A DNA stretch of 64,000 nt from positions 1,116,001 to 1,180,000 of the forward strand of contig QGFZ01000001.1 in assembly GCA_003149065.1 (NCBI GenBank), in the 5' to 3' direction. Under the pieces are notes generated by a model that did not search any database, had not been told where the DNA came from, and saw only the letters and a program-made list of their open reading frames with translations. Of this stretch, positions 1-8,283 are shown one piece after another; positions within the stretch are counted from its first letter, which is position 1; every line of letters starts with the position of its first letter. The DNA comes from Ruminococcaceae bacterium R-25. GTDB taxonomy: Bacteria; Bacillota; Clostridia; Saccharofermentanales; Saccharofermentanaceae. The position numbers and the translations under genes were made by a program.

Positions 1-574
1 AAGATAAAGAAGTGATATATGTATCGTCCGTGCTCTGCTCGAACTCTCTTCTTGCAACATAGAGCATACGGTCGAAAGCAAGACCCTTTTCGCAGTCAGC
101 AGGTCTTTCAACGAAACACTGCATGATGACGGGCATTGCATCTCTTGCGACCTTGCCAAGGATATCAGGATTTGTGGGAACTTCTCTCCAGCCCATGACC
201 TTAAGGCCGTTCTTTTCTGTGATCACCTTAAACATGCGCATTGCGAGAGTGCGCTTTTTTGTATCCTGGGGAAGGAAGAACATGCCGATACCGTAGTCGC
301 CCTCGTCCTTTACTTCGATGCCTGCTTCTTTTGCAGCGGGCTTAAAGAACTTGTGAGAGATCTGGACTAAGATTCCGACACCGTCGCCTACCTCACCGGT
401 AGCGTCCTTACCTGCTCTGTGCTCTAACTTTTCAACAATGGATAATGCATCGTCTAAAGTGCGGTATTCTTTTTTGCCATCGATGTTTACGACTAAACCG
501 ATACCGCATGCATCATGCTCTTCCTGCATTGCCTGATAGCATTCTTTTACATACTTTTCTTCGTAAGGTCTCAT
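1..574 (-). CDS. gltB: Glutamate synthase large subunit, N-terminal part (cut by window edge)
   Basis: Only the first 191 codons lie in the window; the frame stays open to base 1. The start ATG (572-574) follows a strong GGGAGGAG Shine-Dalgarno. The N terminus contains EHDACGIG, the class II glutaminase motif of GltB-type glutamate synthases, with the expected nucleophile Cys23 exposed after propeptide removal. Further on it reads through KLEHRAGKDATGEVGDGVG, also typical of GltB. The family releases ammonia from glutamine and channels it to 2-oxoglutarate. A divergent LysR regulator 216 bp upstream matches the gltC/gltAB arrangement of Bacillus. The flavin and Fe-S domains are outside the window, so a stand-alone amidotransferase protein cannot be excluded. 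Confidence 0.85.
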   Translation of the reverse strand, partial: MRPYEEKYVKECYQAMQEEHDACGIGLVVNIDGKKEYRTLDDALSIVEKLEHRAGKDATGEVGDGVGILVQISHKFFKPAAKEAGIEVKDEGDYGIGMFFLPQDTKKRTLAMRMFKVITEKNGLKVMGWREVPTNPDILGKVARDAMPVIMQCFVERPADCEKGLAFDRMLYVARREFEQSTDDTYITSLS

Positions 575-630
575 ATTCTCCTCCCAATCACCTGAGTCCA
601 TTTCATCCACCACCGGAGCTCAAGTTTGAA

Positions 631-650
631 ATCATACTCAAAAGATATTG
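631..650. promoter_or_regulatory. Left arm of a long inverted repeat between gltB and the LysR gene
   Basis: The 20 bases ATCATACTCAAAAGATATTG recur as a reverse complement at 751-770 with a single mismatch. This arm lies 57 bp upstream of the gltB start. Paired sites in a divergent intergenic region are typical of LysR-type control. Operator function is inferred. Confidence 0.6.
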
Positions 651-750
651 ATATTTGTTTTCAATGCGTTTAAACTATCGTTGTATGATTTCAAGGCATA
701 TTCTATCGTTATGACCGCAAGAAATAAAATACATATCATTTTCGTATAAC

Positions 751-770
751 AATACCTTTTGAGTATGATA
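751..770. promoter_or_regulatory. Right arm of the inverted repeat, next to the LysR gene
   Basis: This is the reverse complement of 631-650 with 19 of 20 bases matching; the inner 14 bases are perfect. It ends 20 bp before the LysR start codon, so a protein bound here could also repress the regulator's own gene. Confidence 0.6.
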
Positions 771-790
771 GAAAAGCGGAGGTAAAAACA

Positions 791-1675
791 ATGGATCTAC
801 GTCAAATACGTTATTTCTTAACAGTCGCAGAAGAACGTAATATTACGCGCGCAGCAGAGCGTCTGCACTTATCCCAGCCCCCGCTCTCGAGAGCCTTAAT
901 GGATCTTGAAGAAGAATTGGGATGCACACTTATCGTAAGAGGCAAGCGTCATGTTACCTTAACACCCGAAGGCCTCGCGTTAAAGCGCCGTGGCGAACAG
1001 ATACTTGCTCTTGCAGATATCGCGAAAACAGAGATAACCGATGTAAAGAAAGGCTTAAGCGGCACGCTTTACTTAGGACACGTTGACAGTAACGGTCCTT
1101 CTCTAGCAGCAGAATGGATATCTTCTTTTAAGAAAGAATATCCTAACGTTACTTATAACCTCTGGTGCGGCACCGTGGACGATCTCACATACAGAATGAA
1201 GTCCGGCCTTTTGGAGCTTGCTATAACGATGACTCCGCTCAATACAGAGCAGCTTGACGGCATCACGGTTTACAGCGATTCATGGGCAGCGATAATCCCG
1301 GGTTCGCACCCTCTTGCTAAAGCTAAGAAGCAGACAGTATCACTTAAAGATTTAGTTGATACGGACCTCATCATATCCTCACGTCATTCAAGAGAAGAAG
1401 AGATCCGTTCATGGTTCGAACCCACAGGAAAGGAACCGAGATTCATAGTTAAGACAGCGCACTCATCGAACGCTTCAAAGCTCGTTGACCAGAATATCGG
1501 AATAGCGATCTTCCCTGCCTCCGTTGCAAAGAATATCTCAGCCGATTCAAACGTTGTAGTTAAGAAGATCGTTCCTGAAGTTGACGTTGACTATATCCTG
1601 TCATGGGATAAGGAAAAGATCCCGAGCGCTTTAGCATCGAAGTTTATCGATCACGTAAGGAATCTCTATTCTTGA
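791..1675 (+). CDS. LysR-family transcriptional regulator, GltC-like
   Basis: A 294-aa protein of normal LysR length. The winged helix-turn-helix occupies residues 1-60 (MDLRQIRYF, then the conserved NITRAAERLHLSQPPLSRAL). The effector-binding domain follows from about residue 90. The start follows GGAGG at 779-783. It is transcribed divergently from the glutamate synthase gene, the same organisation as gltC-gltAB, so it probably regulates glutamate synthesis in response to nitrogen or carbon status. The last ten bases overlap the convergent lipoprotein gene. The LysR family is certain; the GltC role rests on context and the paired inverted repeat in the intergenic region. Confidence 0.9.
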   Translation: MDLRQIRYFLTVAEERNITRAAERLHLSQPPLSRALMDLEEELGCTLIVRGKRHVTLTPEGLALKRRGEQILALADIAKTEITDVKKGLSGTLYLGHVDSNGPSLAAEWISSFKKEYPNVTYNLWCGTVDDLTYRMKSGLLELAITMTPLNTEQLDGITVYSDSWAAIIPGSHPLAKAKKQTVSLKDLVDTDLIISSRHSREEEIRSWFEPTGKEPRFIVKTAHSSNASKLVDQNIGIAIFPASVAKNISADSNVVVKKIVPEVDVDYILSWDKEKIPSALASKFIDHVRNLYS

Positions 1676-2592
1676 TCAGATTTGTGTAATTTCGCAATCA
1701 CATATTTATATTCGTCTGCATAAAAGCAGTCGAAGTATTTATGGAAATCGTAGGATATTTCAGACTTTTTCTCCGACTTGGGATTAAAAGCCTGATACGA
1801 TGCTTTGACGTTTTGCGGAAACTCTGTTTTCTGGGAATACGGGAACCAGGCTACTTCACAAGACTTCTGTTCTTCATAGTCTTTCCAGTAAGATTTCAGA
1901 TAATCTTCAAAAGCTTTTTCGTCATTAAAGCATTTACTCTCAGGATCACTAAGCCAGACGCTAACAGTCTTTTCGTTCTCATTGGCACTTACAGAACAGC
2001 TGCCGATAAGTTCGCTTTTAAACGCGTTCTTAAATGAATAAGAATGGAAAGAAATTAATTTGTCTGACCACCCTGCACTTACGTAATCCTGTAAAAGATA
2101 GAAGTATTCATTACCTTTTCTATAGCAGTCGTATACTTCCACATGCGACTCGCCATCCCCATACATTATAAAATCAGCACTGTCATCGTTTTTGCTTTCA
2201 GGATCGTGCTTAAGCCTTGCTATGTCCTTATGGTCTTCTGTTATCTCATAGACCAGAGTACTCGAAAAAGCTCCGGACCCCTGGCACCAGCTGATAAGGA
2301 TCTCCAGCCTGCCGTTATGGTTAAGATCAGTTATTGCAAAATATGCATCTGAAAGAACGCTGTCGTTATTGTATTCTCCCAAGAGAGAATCGTATTTTGC
2401 CGTTATTATTTCGAGCTGTGAATCGAAATCAGGAGTTACGTTTTCCAGATTTTTAAAGATAACATCATACTGGGTTTCAGAAGTCTCCTGAGCTTCTGAT
2501 TCTGCCTTATTTGAAGGCCCGGTAACTTCATTACATGAAGCCAGTAAAGAAACACATAATACTGATGCAAAAACCTTGCAAATCTTTTTCAT
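1666..2592 (-). CDS. Putative lipoprotein of unknown function
   Basis: A 308-aa protein with a lipoprotein signal peptide: MKK start, hydrophobic stretch and lipobox LLASC with Cys20. The exported part has a segment AITDLNHNGRLEILISW resembling the DLNxDGxxEL pattern of VCBS/FG-GAP-like calcium-binding repeats, followed by beta-rich sequence. I do not recognise a specific family. Its 3' end overlaps the LysR gene tail to tail by 10 bp. A TATAAT-like -10 box at 2635-2640 lies between the arms of a short inverted repeat just upstream. Confidence 0.75.
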   Translation of the reverse strand: MKKICKVFASVLCVSLLASCNEVTGPSNKAESEAQETSETQYDVIFKNLENVTPDFDSQLEIITAKYDSLLGEYNNDSVLSDAYFAITDLNHNGRLEILISWCQGSGAFSSTLVYEITEDHKDIARLKHDPESKNDDSADFIMYGDGESHVEVYDCYRKGNEYFYLLQDYVSAGWSDKLISFHSYSFKNAFKSELIGSCSVSANENEKTVSVWLSDPESKCFNDEKAFEDYLKSYWKDYEEQKSCEVAWFPYSQKTEFPQNVKASYQAFNPKSEKKSEISYDFHKYFDCFYADEYKYVIAKLHKSDQE

Positions 2593-2625
2593 ACCTAATT
2601 ATCCGCCATTTCCCCAAAATCTATT

Positions 2626-2650
2626 AACGGTTGTATTATAACAATCCGTT
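2626..2650 (-). promoter_or_regulatory. Candidate promoter -10 box inside an inverted repeat
   Basis: On the minus strand a TATAAT hexamer (2635-2640) is flanked by AACGG-TTGT (2626-2634) and ACAA-TCCGTT (2641-2650), which are complementary apart from one bulged base. The site lies 43 bp upstream of the lipoprotein start. No convincing -35 box was found. It may be an operator that overlaps the promoter. Confidence 0.35.
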
Positions 2651-2686
2651 CAAGCGTCTAATAACGGTAAATGAGGTATTTTAGGG

Positions 2687-3730
2687 TTATAGCTGGAATT
2701 TTCTTCCCAGAGACTTATCAGTCTTTATCCTCTCGTAAAGTGCAGGATAAGGACATGTGCAGCCCTTGGCTAATTCTTCCTCGGTCTCGTTCTTTTCGAT
2801 CCTGTTTCCAATGGAAAACTTTAAAGGCTTTTTTGAATCGAAAAGCTTGATCGTAAGGACTCTGCGGAAAGCCGAAAAACCCGTGAGATAAGGCTGCGTC
2901 ATGGTTACATACTCTATTTCTTTATAAGAATGGAAAACACCGTTGATCTCATAACCGGAATTACTGAACTTCAAGGTCTTCAGCTTTTTTTGCTTAGGGC
3001 CGCGCTCGATCAGGTAACCAATAAACTTGACAACAACGATTACAAACAAGATTACTGCAGCGGTCAAGGGCAAAGAATAAATCCCAATGTCATGCTTTAA
3101 GATAAACATTACAACAAGCAAGAAAATCGCAGACCAAACAGGAATTGCAACCAGAAAGAAACCAAGGACAGCGGCTTTTGCATCAACACCGTCTTTTCTG
3201 GTTTTCTCGTACGCGTCTCCTTCAAAAGCTTCGTAAGTATGCTCACCGGAGAGTTCTTCCTTAGCAACCGTAATAGCATCACAGACAGTAATAAACTCTT
3301 TTACCTTGATTCCCGGAAGAGCAATAAAATGCGTGGTGTCAGGGTTATTTACGTCATCAGCGAAAGCTAACTCATAGCGGCGGTCCTTTTTCTTCTTCGT
3401 ATCAATATAGGGGCCGACAAATTGTTCTACCTGATAGACATAGTTCTCGCCGCCGGCAGTTATATCGACACTCTTGCTCATGACAGTTACATTGATGTCA
3501 TTTGTCTGGACAGCTTTAATTATTATTTCCACAACGGCAATGGCCAAAAATATCAGCCAATATTTCGTAGTGAACGGAATCGGGTCAGAAACATGTGAAT
3601 AATACACATAAAGGAACAAGGCTCCGTAGATGCCTGCCAGAGCGATGCCGGATCTTACTGAATAGTACAAAACAGTCTTTAACTTTGTATGTTTTTTATC
3701 AAACACTTTGTCTTTAAAAGCTGAAGCCAT
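2687..3730 (-). CDS. Multi-pass membrane protein of unknown function
   Basis: A 347-aa protein with four hydrophobic segments in two pairs, near residues 20-45 and 50-70, then 190-215 and 220-245. Between the pairs and at the C terminus are hydrophilic beta-rich stretches that look cytoplasmic. The start follows a strong GGGGAGGG. It is the upstream neighbour of the lipoprotein at 1666-2592 on the same strand. The layout (TM pair, soluble domain, TM pair, soluble domain) vaguely recalls PH-like YcxB-type proteins, but I do not recognise the family. Confidence 0.7.
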   Translation of the reverse strand: MASAFKDKVFDKKHTKLKTVLYYSVRSGIALAGIYGALFLYVYYSHVSDPIPFTTKYWLIFLAIAVVEIIIKAVQTNDINVTVMSKSVDITAGGENYVYQVEQFVGPYIDTKKKKDRRYELAFADDVNNPDTTHFIALPGIKVKEFITVCDAITVAKEELSGEHTYEAFEGDAYEKTRKDGVDAKAAVLGFFLVAIPVWSAIFLLVVMFILKHDIGIYSLPLTAAVILFVIVVVKFIGYLIERGPKQKKLKTLKFSNSGYEINGVFHSYKEIEYVTMTQPYLTGFSAFRRVLTIKLFDSKKPLKFSIGNRIEKNETEEELAKGCTCPYPALYERIKTDKSLGRKFQL

Positions 3731-3744
3731 CAGTACCCTCCCCT

Positions 3745-4446
3745 TTAGCCTATTAACGTTTCAATAAGTTCGCCGGCACTTTTGATCCTTTTGTATTCAA
3801 TACCGCACTCGATATCTTTACCTTCGTGGTCAAACCATATGGCGTTGATTCCGGCATCATGAGCGCCTATTACATCCGTTTCAAATATGTCGCCTAAAAA
3901 CACTATATCACTTCTTTGATTTCCGGGATTATCCTGCAAAACAGTTTCAATTGCCTGGTCAAAGAAACCTCTGTCAGGTTTTATCCTTCCGTAATCGCAG
4001 CTCGACCATACTTTTTTGAAATACTTGCCGATACCAAGTCTTTCCAACACCTTGGTCAATGCAGCAGCAGTAAAACCGCTGTTTGACAGGATATACATCG
4101 GAATGCCCTTTTCCTGCAGAGTCTCTAAAACATCTGCCATTCCCGGCATGACTTCCATGTCATTACAGAGCATAAGAAAATCCGCTTCTTCATCTGAAGA
4201 CATCGGGACAACTTCACCGCCGAACTTTTTAGCATATTCAGGAAGTTCGTCTGCTACAAATCTGTATTCCAAGCCCTTCTTATGTAGATCTAAAAGTATT
4301 AGAAACTGCTCATCTCCGACTTTCTTGATCTCTTCAAAATCGCAATTGTCCTTATAGTATTTTTCCCACAGCACTTTAAGACCACGGTTAAAATCCATGG
4401 AATGGGTCTTTATGACAGTTTCAAAATAATCGAAGATTAAGATCAA
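3745..4446 (-). CDS. HAD-superfamily hydrolase with altered motif I
   Basis: A 233-aa Rossmann-fold HAD protein. The start is TTG with AAGGA upstream. Motif I is IFDYFETV (nucleophile Asp6), motif II YILSNSG, motif III KPDRGFF and motif IV FLGDIFETDVIGA. In HAD phosphatases motif I is DxD; here the second Asp, which acts as acid/base, is replaced by Phe8. Haloacid dehalogenases also lack this Asp (DxYGT), so the substrate may not be a phosphate ester. The helical cap lies between motifs I and II at residues 15-95. It is 15 bp downstream of the membrane protein gene at 2687 in gene order and is probably co-transcribed. Confidence 0.85.
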   Translation of the reverse strand: MILIFDYFETVIKTHSMDFNRGLKVLWEKYYKDNCDFEEIKKVGDEQFLILLDLHKKGLEYRFVADELPEYAKKFGGEVVPMSSDEEADFLMLCNDMEVMPGMADVLETLQEKGIPMYILSNSGFTAAALTKVLERLGIGKYFKKVWSSCDYGRIKPDRGFFDQAIETVLQDNPGNQRSDIVFLGDIFETDVIGAHDAGINAIWFDHEGKDIECGIEYKRIKSAGELIETLIG

Positions 4447-4470
4447 AGAAAATATCCTTTCAGCAATTCA

Positions 4471-5598
4471 TTAAGTATCGAATTTTACTTTGGAAGCAGA
4501 ATTAAGAGTGACATCGATAATAAAATAGTAGTTTTCTCTAAGTTCGCCTGCGACTTTCATCAGTTCATCGTAAGTCATGTCGCGTTTAAATTCGATCTGG
4601 AAATCGCTCGTAATCTCAATGCATCCGACGATCTCTGCACCGATCTCTTCGCATATCTTCTGAACCTTTGCCTTTGCATCAGGAGTTCCCATCTGACAGC
4701 TTATCAGGAGCTGGTTCTTTACATATGTACGGCCTGATTTCTCATCCGTGACAATATCATCAGGTCCGGGTTCCTTGTAGTAGTTTTCTCCTATATCGCC
4801 AAAGCCGGAATCATCAGTCTCAGAAGGCTCTAAGTCGCTGCCGTCCAAGATGTGCCTCCTGGCTTCGCTGTTATAGCACTTGATCTTTACCTGCTCCACT
4901 CCTGATGAAGAATCGTATTCAACTCTGAAAGTGCACTCATTTCCCGTACTGAATTCAGCATAAGCCGGTCTCCAGAGTTTCTCATCATCAAGGGGTTCTG
5001 AAGATTTAGCTGCGCCAAAACATTTGGTGAGTTCTTTTTCGAGCATTGAATAGTAATTGCGCATCTCTTCCTGCGACATATCAAAAGGATTTAGATCTGT
5101 TTCTTTCTTGGAATTGGAGCAGATGTATTCCAGCGTATGAACTGCCCCGTGTTCGCTATTTGCAGTGAACCTGAACTTGTTGAAAGAAAGTTCTCCCTTT
5201 CTTACCTGCATGAAGTAATCGTAAAGGAAGAAGTATTCACCCTCCGGATATTCTTCATAAGAAATGTAATATCCCATATGACTGTCGCCTATTGCCGTCT
5301 GGAAGAAATCTTCGGTCATAACAGCAACCTTATAAACTCTCTGGCCTGAGACACTATGCATCAGCTCGCACAGATCAGCCACCGTACTGTCACCATAATC
5401 AGGCGCTTCTGTGCTTTTCGCAGTACCGTAAGTCCTGTCATCCGTTGTTTCTGAAATTGTTGCCGTCGGATCTGTTGTAGCAGCTGTTGTGGTTTCCGAA
5501 GTGACGGAACCGCTTGTTTCAGTTTCTTCTGTCTTAGTACATGCCGTATAAGACAGAACCATCAGTAACGACAGAATCGTTGCCAATACTTTCTTCAT
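4471..5598 (-). CDS. Putative lipoprotein
   Basis: The lipoprotein signal is MKKVLATI..LLMVLSYTAC, with the lipidated Cys at about residue 20. I start at the second ATG (5596-5598) because GGGGG with good spacing precedes it, not at the ATG seven codons upstream. A Ser/Thr/Glu-rich linker follows (residues 22-60), as is usual for surface lipoproteins of this group. The rest (375 aa in total) is a mixed alpha/beta domain of unknown family. The C-terminal 90 residues resemble a small alpha/beta fold (SCQMGTPDAKAKVQKICEEI). No function is assigned. Confidence 0.75.
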   Translation of the reverse strand: MKKVLATILSLLMVLSYTACTKTEETETSGSVTSETTTAATTDPTATISETTDDRTYGTAKSTEAPDYGDSTVADLCELMHSVSGQRVYKVAVMTEDFFQTAIGDSHMGYYISYEEYPEGEYFFLYDYFMQVRKGELSFNKFRFTANSEHGAVHTLEYICSNSKKETDLNPFDMSQEEMRNYYSMLEKELTKCFGAAKSSEPLDDEKLWRPAYAEFSTGNECTFRVEYDSSSGVEQVKIKCYNSEARRHILDGSDLEPSETDDSGFGDIGENYYKEPGPDDIVTDEKSGRTYVKNQLLISCQMGTPDAKAKVQKICEEIGAEIVGCIEITSDFQIEFKRDMTYDELMKVAGELRENYYFIIDVTLNSASKVKFDT

Positions 5599-5648
5599 AT
5601 TCCTACCCCCATTTTTCATAACGAACTAAATCTGCGCTAAGAACTGAC

Positions 5649-5996
5649 TCAGTCCTGCCCTACTAATTCGGTATCATCATCCATAATTATCTTGCTGAAT
5701 TCAATACCTTCAATGCATGTACTCTTAAGAACATCTTCCATACACGCAAACTCTTCCAATAGAGTATAATCTTTACCATCTTTTTTTCTCTGGTTCTTTT
5801 TGTATAATCCAAAGATTGCCTCTCTTCCATCAGGAAGGAGCGTATTATGTTCCTCGTACATTGATCCAGTATTAAACCGGTATTCATTACCCCTAAATAT
5901 AAAGTCTAATCCTAACCAATGGCCATCAGATGGGCCCCATTCTCCAATGTATTGTGATGTAAATTCTTTAAGTGAGTTATATTCATTAATTCTCAT
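5649..5996 (-). CDS. Small acidic protein, possible immunity partner of the upstream gene
   Basis: A 115-aa soluble, rather acidic protein with no signal peptide. Its start codon overlaps the upstream stop (ATGA at 5993-5996), which implies translational coupling. The N-terminal half (residues 18-60) has aromatic and Gly-rich beta-strand character: EWGPSDGHW, GNEYRFNTGSMY. Small size, acidity and coupling to a small basic protein are what a toxin-immunity pair would look like, but I do not recognise either family firmly. The sequence is AT-richer than the surrounding chromosome, like the rest of this island. Confidence 0.6.
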   Translation of the reverse strand: MRINEYNSLKEFTSQYIGEWGPSDGHWLGLDFIFRGNEYRFNTGSMYEEHNTLLPDGREAIFGLYKKNQRKKDGKDYTLLEEFACMEDVLKSTCIEGIEFSKIIMDDDTELVGQD

Positions 5997-6382
5997 TTTA
6001 GATGAAACTCCTTTTTGATCTTTTTTATTAATACTAACTCCTGCGGTTTAGGAGGCTCTCCTGGCAGATTTTTGCCGTGCTTTAGATGGATATGCCGGTG
6101 TGGCTTCACGCCATTATGTTCATGTGTAAGATCAATACTTACTTCCTGTTTGTGATTCTTATCATAGTAAGCAAGATGCTTTAACACTCCATCCTTAACA
6201 ACTGCATACACACGACCTGGGGTATGTGAAAACTCTGGTGCCTTAACATTATTTGTATCTTGTACAATTATTTTAACATTAGAATTGCTATTAAGAGTAC
6301 CCAAAGGCTTATAGTGTCGGCCTCCCGAAACAAAATCAAAATTCCCTTTGTCAACACTTATAAATGCACCACGTGATCCCAT
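5993..6382 (-). CDS. Small phage-like protein with GSRGA N terminus and His-rich C terminus
   Basis: A 129-aa basic protein beginning MGSRGAF. Similar small proteins beginning GSRGA occur, as I recall, in Firmicute prophages and mobile elements near head-morphogenesis genes. Residues 70-110 contain a histidine cluster (THEHNGVKPHRHIHLKHGK) that could bind metal or form a nuclease active site. The start has GGAGGTG and directly abuts the stop of the DUF4417 gene (TAAATG). It overlaps the next gene by 4 nt. Function is unknown; a toxin-like nuclease is a guess from the histidines and the coupling. Confidence 0.6.
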   Translation of the reverse strand: MGSRGAFISVDKGNFDFVSGGRHYKPLGTLNSNSNVKIIVQDTNNVKAPEFSHTPGRVYAVVKDGVLKHLAYYDKNHKQEVSIDLTHEHNGVKPHRHIHLKHGKNLPGEPPKPQELVLIKKIKKEFHLK

Positions 6383-7072
6383 TTAAGCCACCTCCCTTAT
6401 AGTAAAAACCCTTGAAATGCCTTCAAATTCAATTTGCGTATACTTGCAAGTAAATGTATCGGTATACTTATAATTTATGAAAGTTCCAGTCATTCCATCA
6501 ATCATTTTTCCTACAACAATAATTAGTGGCGGATTAATTCTTTTACGCATCTCATAAAAACCTTCTAGGAAAACATCCTTATGCTCGTCGCATCCAAGTG
6601 TCGAAACAATAACTGGTGATTCATATTCAACGCTACTAAAACAGAGATCATAAGTATCCGGCAAAGCCCATCCCATAGTAGGAATGACGTTACAATTGTA
6701 GTTCTGCCAAGTAACTCCAAGCCAACGAGACATATAAATATTGTAGCGAATATCATTCTCATTCATATTTGGATAAATAGAAAAATCAGGAGTGCCGACA
6801 GCAGCAAAACCTTGGAACAAACCAATCTTCTTTAGCGGCTCATTCCACAAACGTATAAGTTCCTTATCAAAAGCATGCATTAGAACAAGCTTATTCTTGT
6901 CAGATGTTCTTGGCGATGCACTCTTTATACCAATTGCTTTTAGGTTGTTTAAATCAACTCTCGACAAATCGGTCTTTTTCACGATCGGAATCTTGAAGCT
7001 GTCGTATTCGCATGGACCGATAATAGGTCTAATAACTTTAAACTTTTCATACTCTGATAAGCCCTTTATCAT
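6383..7072 (-). CDS. DUF4417-family protein, phage-associated
   Basis: A 229-aa soluble protein. The central block (residues 85-150) reads GTPDFSIYPNMNEND, IYMSRWLGVTWQ and VIPTMGWALPD, the pattern I associate with DUF4417, found in phages and mobile elements and of unknown biochemical role. The start overlaps the upstream small ORF's stop (ATGA at 7069-7072). It lies in the XRE/ImmA island and is followed directly by the GSRGA protein, so these genes probably form one transcript. The family is recognised by pattern only. Confidence 0.75.
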   Translation of the reverse strand: MIKGLSEYEKFKVIRPIIGPCEYDSFKIPIVKKTDLSRVDLNNLKAIGIKSASPRTSDKNKLVLMHAFDKELIRLWNEPLKKIGLFQGFAAVGTPDFSIYPNMNENDIRYNIYMSRWLGVTWQNYNCNVIPTMGWALPDTYDLCFSSVEYESPVIVSTLGCDEHKDVFLEGFYEMRKRINPPLIIVVGKMIDGMTGTFINYKYTDTFTCKYTQIEFEGISRVFTIREVA

Positions 7073-7203
7073 ATAGGGATCCTTTCTGATATCCTGTTGA
7101 TATCACGCTCATTCAACAAGGATTGAGACTTTAGATATTTCCTTGAGGGAGACTCTCCGGGACCCGAATAAAGGTTTTCCGAAGACAATTCTCTAAACAA
7201 CAT
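7069..7203 (-). CDS. 44-aa basic peptide upstream of DUF4417
   Basis: A short ORF starting at an ATG (7201-7203) preceded by a strong AAGGAG with 8-nt spacing; the stop overlaps the next gene's ATG in an ATGA. The frame stays open upstream to about 7327 but offers only TTG/CTG starts without a ribosome site, so the short form is preferred. The peptide (MLFRELSSENLYSGPGESPS at its start, SLLNERDINRISERIPI at its end) is hydrophilic with no transmembrane segment. The Shine-Dalgarno and the 4-nt overlap are the evidence that it is translated. Confidence 0.55.
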   Translation of the reverse strand: MLFRELSSENLYSGPGESPSRKYLKSQSLLNERDINRISERIPI

Positions 7204-7226
7204 TTTTGTTGCTCCTTGAATTTGTC

Positions 7227-7276
7227 CTCGAATATCGCTAAAATAATATTGCAGATTTCGAATAGTTATATTCGAG
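7227..7276. promoter_or_regulatory. Spaced inverted repeat in the leader of the DUF4417 operon
   Basis: CTCGAATAT at 7227-7235 is perfectly inverted at 7268-7276 (ATATTCGAG), with a related TTTCGAAT between them at 7256-7263. The arms are 41 bp apart (start to start). It lies just before the 44-aa gene and could be an operator for the neighbouring XRE repressor or an RNA hairpin in the leader. Function is not established. Confidence 0.4.
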
Positions 7277-7339
7277 AACAAAGCACTGCGATGATTGCAA
7301 AAACAGTCTAGCAGTGTTTTTCTTTTTTATTATTATACT

Positions 7340-7948
7340 TCACGACACACTCCCCCTTTCTTCAACATTATTAGCTCGCTCAAACATTTTCTGTAAGGCT
7401 TCTTCATAATTTTTTATTCGACCACCAAACTCTAACCAATTTGTATACCGCCTAAAGCAATAAGTTGCACACTTTTCAGTAACAAAAAATTCTGTTGCAA
7501 GTTCATTAGCATCTTGACAATCATACAAATAAATAATCGGCGATGGTGCCAATGCATACGCGGCAAAATAATTTGCCATCTTTCTAGCCAATTCGCTTTC
7601 TTCTTTATGGCCTAAAAGGATATGACCCAATTCATGCATTAACGTAAATCTTATCCTTCCGTGGTTTTTAGTGTCATCGTAACAAATAACAAATGTCTTT
7701 AATTCAGGGTCATAACAACTTGTAGCATCAAGTTCTTTACGTCTTAACTTTAATTGCTCATAAACTGGTAAGTCAGAATATTTGCGCAAAACATAACCCA
7801 ACTTTTTAATTATGTTAATTGGATCAATAGGATATGTATCAATGCCAAGATCTATGAAGAGTTTAACAACTACCCTCTCCATCTTTTCATAAACCTTCTT
7901 AGGGAGCTTAATATCTACAAATTCAATGTCAGCTATACAGTTCATCAT
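7340..7948 (-). CDS. ImmA/IrrE-type metallopeptidase
   Basis: A 202-aa zinc peptidase of the ImmA/IrrE (M78) family. The HExxH motif is in RFTLMHELGHILLGHKEES, with the downstream acidic residues that complete the site in this family. In ICEBs1 and many prophages ImmA cleaves the cognate XRE repressor after DNA damage and so derepresses the element. Here it is directly downstream of an XRE gene, overlapping by an ATGA at 7945-7948, which fits that pair. The C-terminal part (ELATEFFVTEKCATYCFRRY) is helical. Pairing with the adjacent repressor is inferred from the overlap. Confidence 0.9.
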   Translation of the reverse strand: MMNCIADIEFVDIKLPKKVYEKMERVVVKLFIDLGIDTYPIDPINIIKKLGYVLRKYSDLPVYEQLKLRRKELDATSCYDPELKTFVICYDDTKNHGRIRFTLMHELGHILLGHKEESELARKMANYFAAYALAPSPIIYLYDCQDANELATEFFVTEKCATYCFRRYTNWLEFGGRIKNYEEALQKMFERANNVEERGSVS

Positions 7949-8250
7949 TTCTTTGTTAATAACCTTACTAACTCCATCTTCTGATCAACTGACATTTCAG
8001 AAGTGCTGCGAGCTACTAATCGATAGATACTGGCAAAATCTTCAGACTCTTCTTTCCCACTGATCAGATAATCTGATGTAGTATTGAGGGCTGTTGCAAT
8101 ATTTGCAATAATCTCACTCTTAGGTTCCCTTTCATTATTAATATAGCGTGACATAGCAGAAACAGTAACACCAACCATTCCCGCAAGCTCAGCCTGAGTA
8201 TAATCAGATTCATCTAATAGCTTTTTAATCCTGTCACCGATTTTGTTCAT
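7945..8250 (-). CDS. XRE-family repressor
   Basis: 101 aa starting at ATG 8248-8250, which has GGAGG six bases upstream; the longer frame upstream lacks a ribosome site. The Cro/CI helix-turn-helix is residues 1-65: YTQAELAGMVGVTVSAMSRYINNEREP, then ANIATALNTTSDYLISG, the classical XRE C-cap. A short helical tail follows, likely the ImmA target and dimerisation part. It is the first gene of an XRE-ImmA unit. A perfect inverted repeat with 9-bp arms lies 34 bp upstream and is a good candidate for its own operator. Confidence 0.9.
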   Translation of the reverse strand: MNKIGDRIKKLLDESDYTQAELAGMVGVTVSAMSRYINNEREPKSEIIANIATALNTTSDYLISGKEESEDFASIYRLVARSTSEMSVDQKMELVRLLTKK

Positions 8251-8283
8251 TGGTTGCCTCCACTTTTGATGTTGCATTAGTCA

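Noticed and set aside
7282-7330. Plus-strand terminator (CACTGC/GCAGTG followed by T-run)
   Set aside because: Short 6-bp stem with a 21-nt loop, and no plus-strand gene lies upstream to be terminated.
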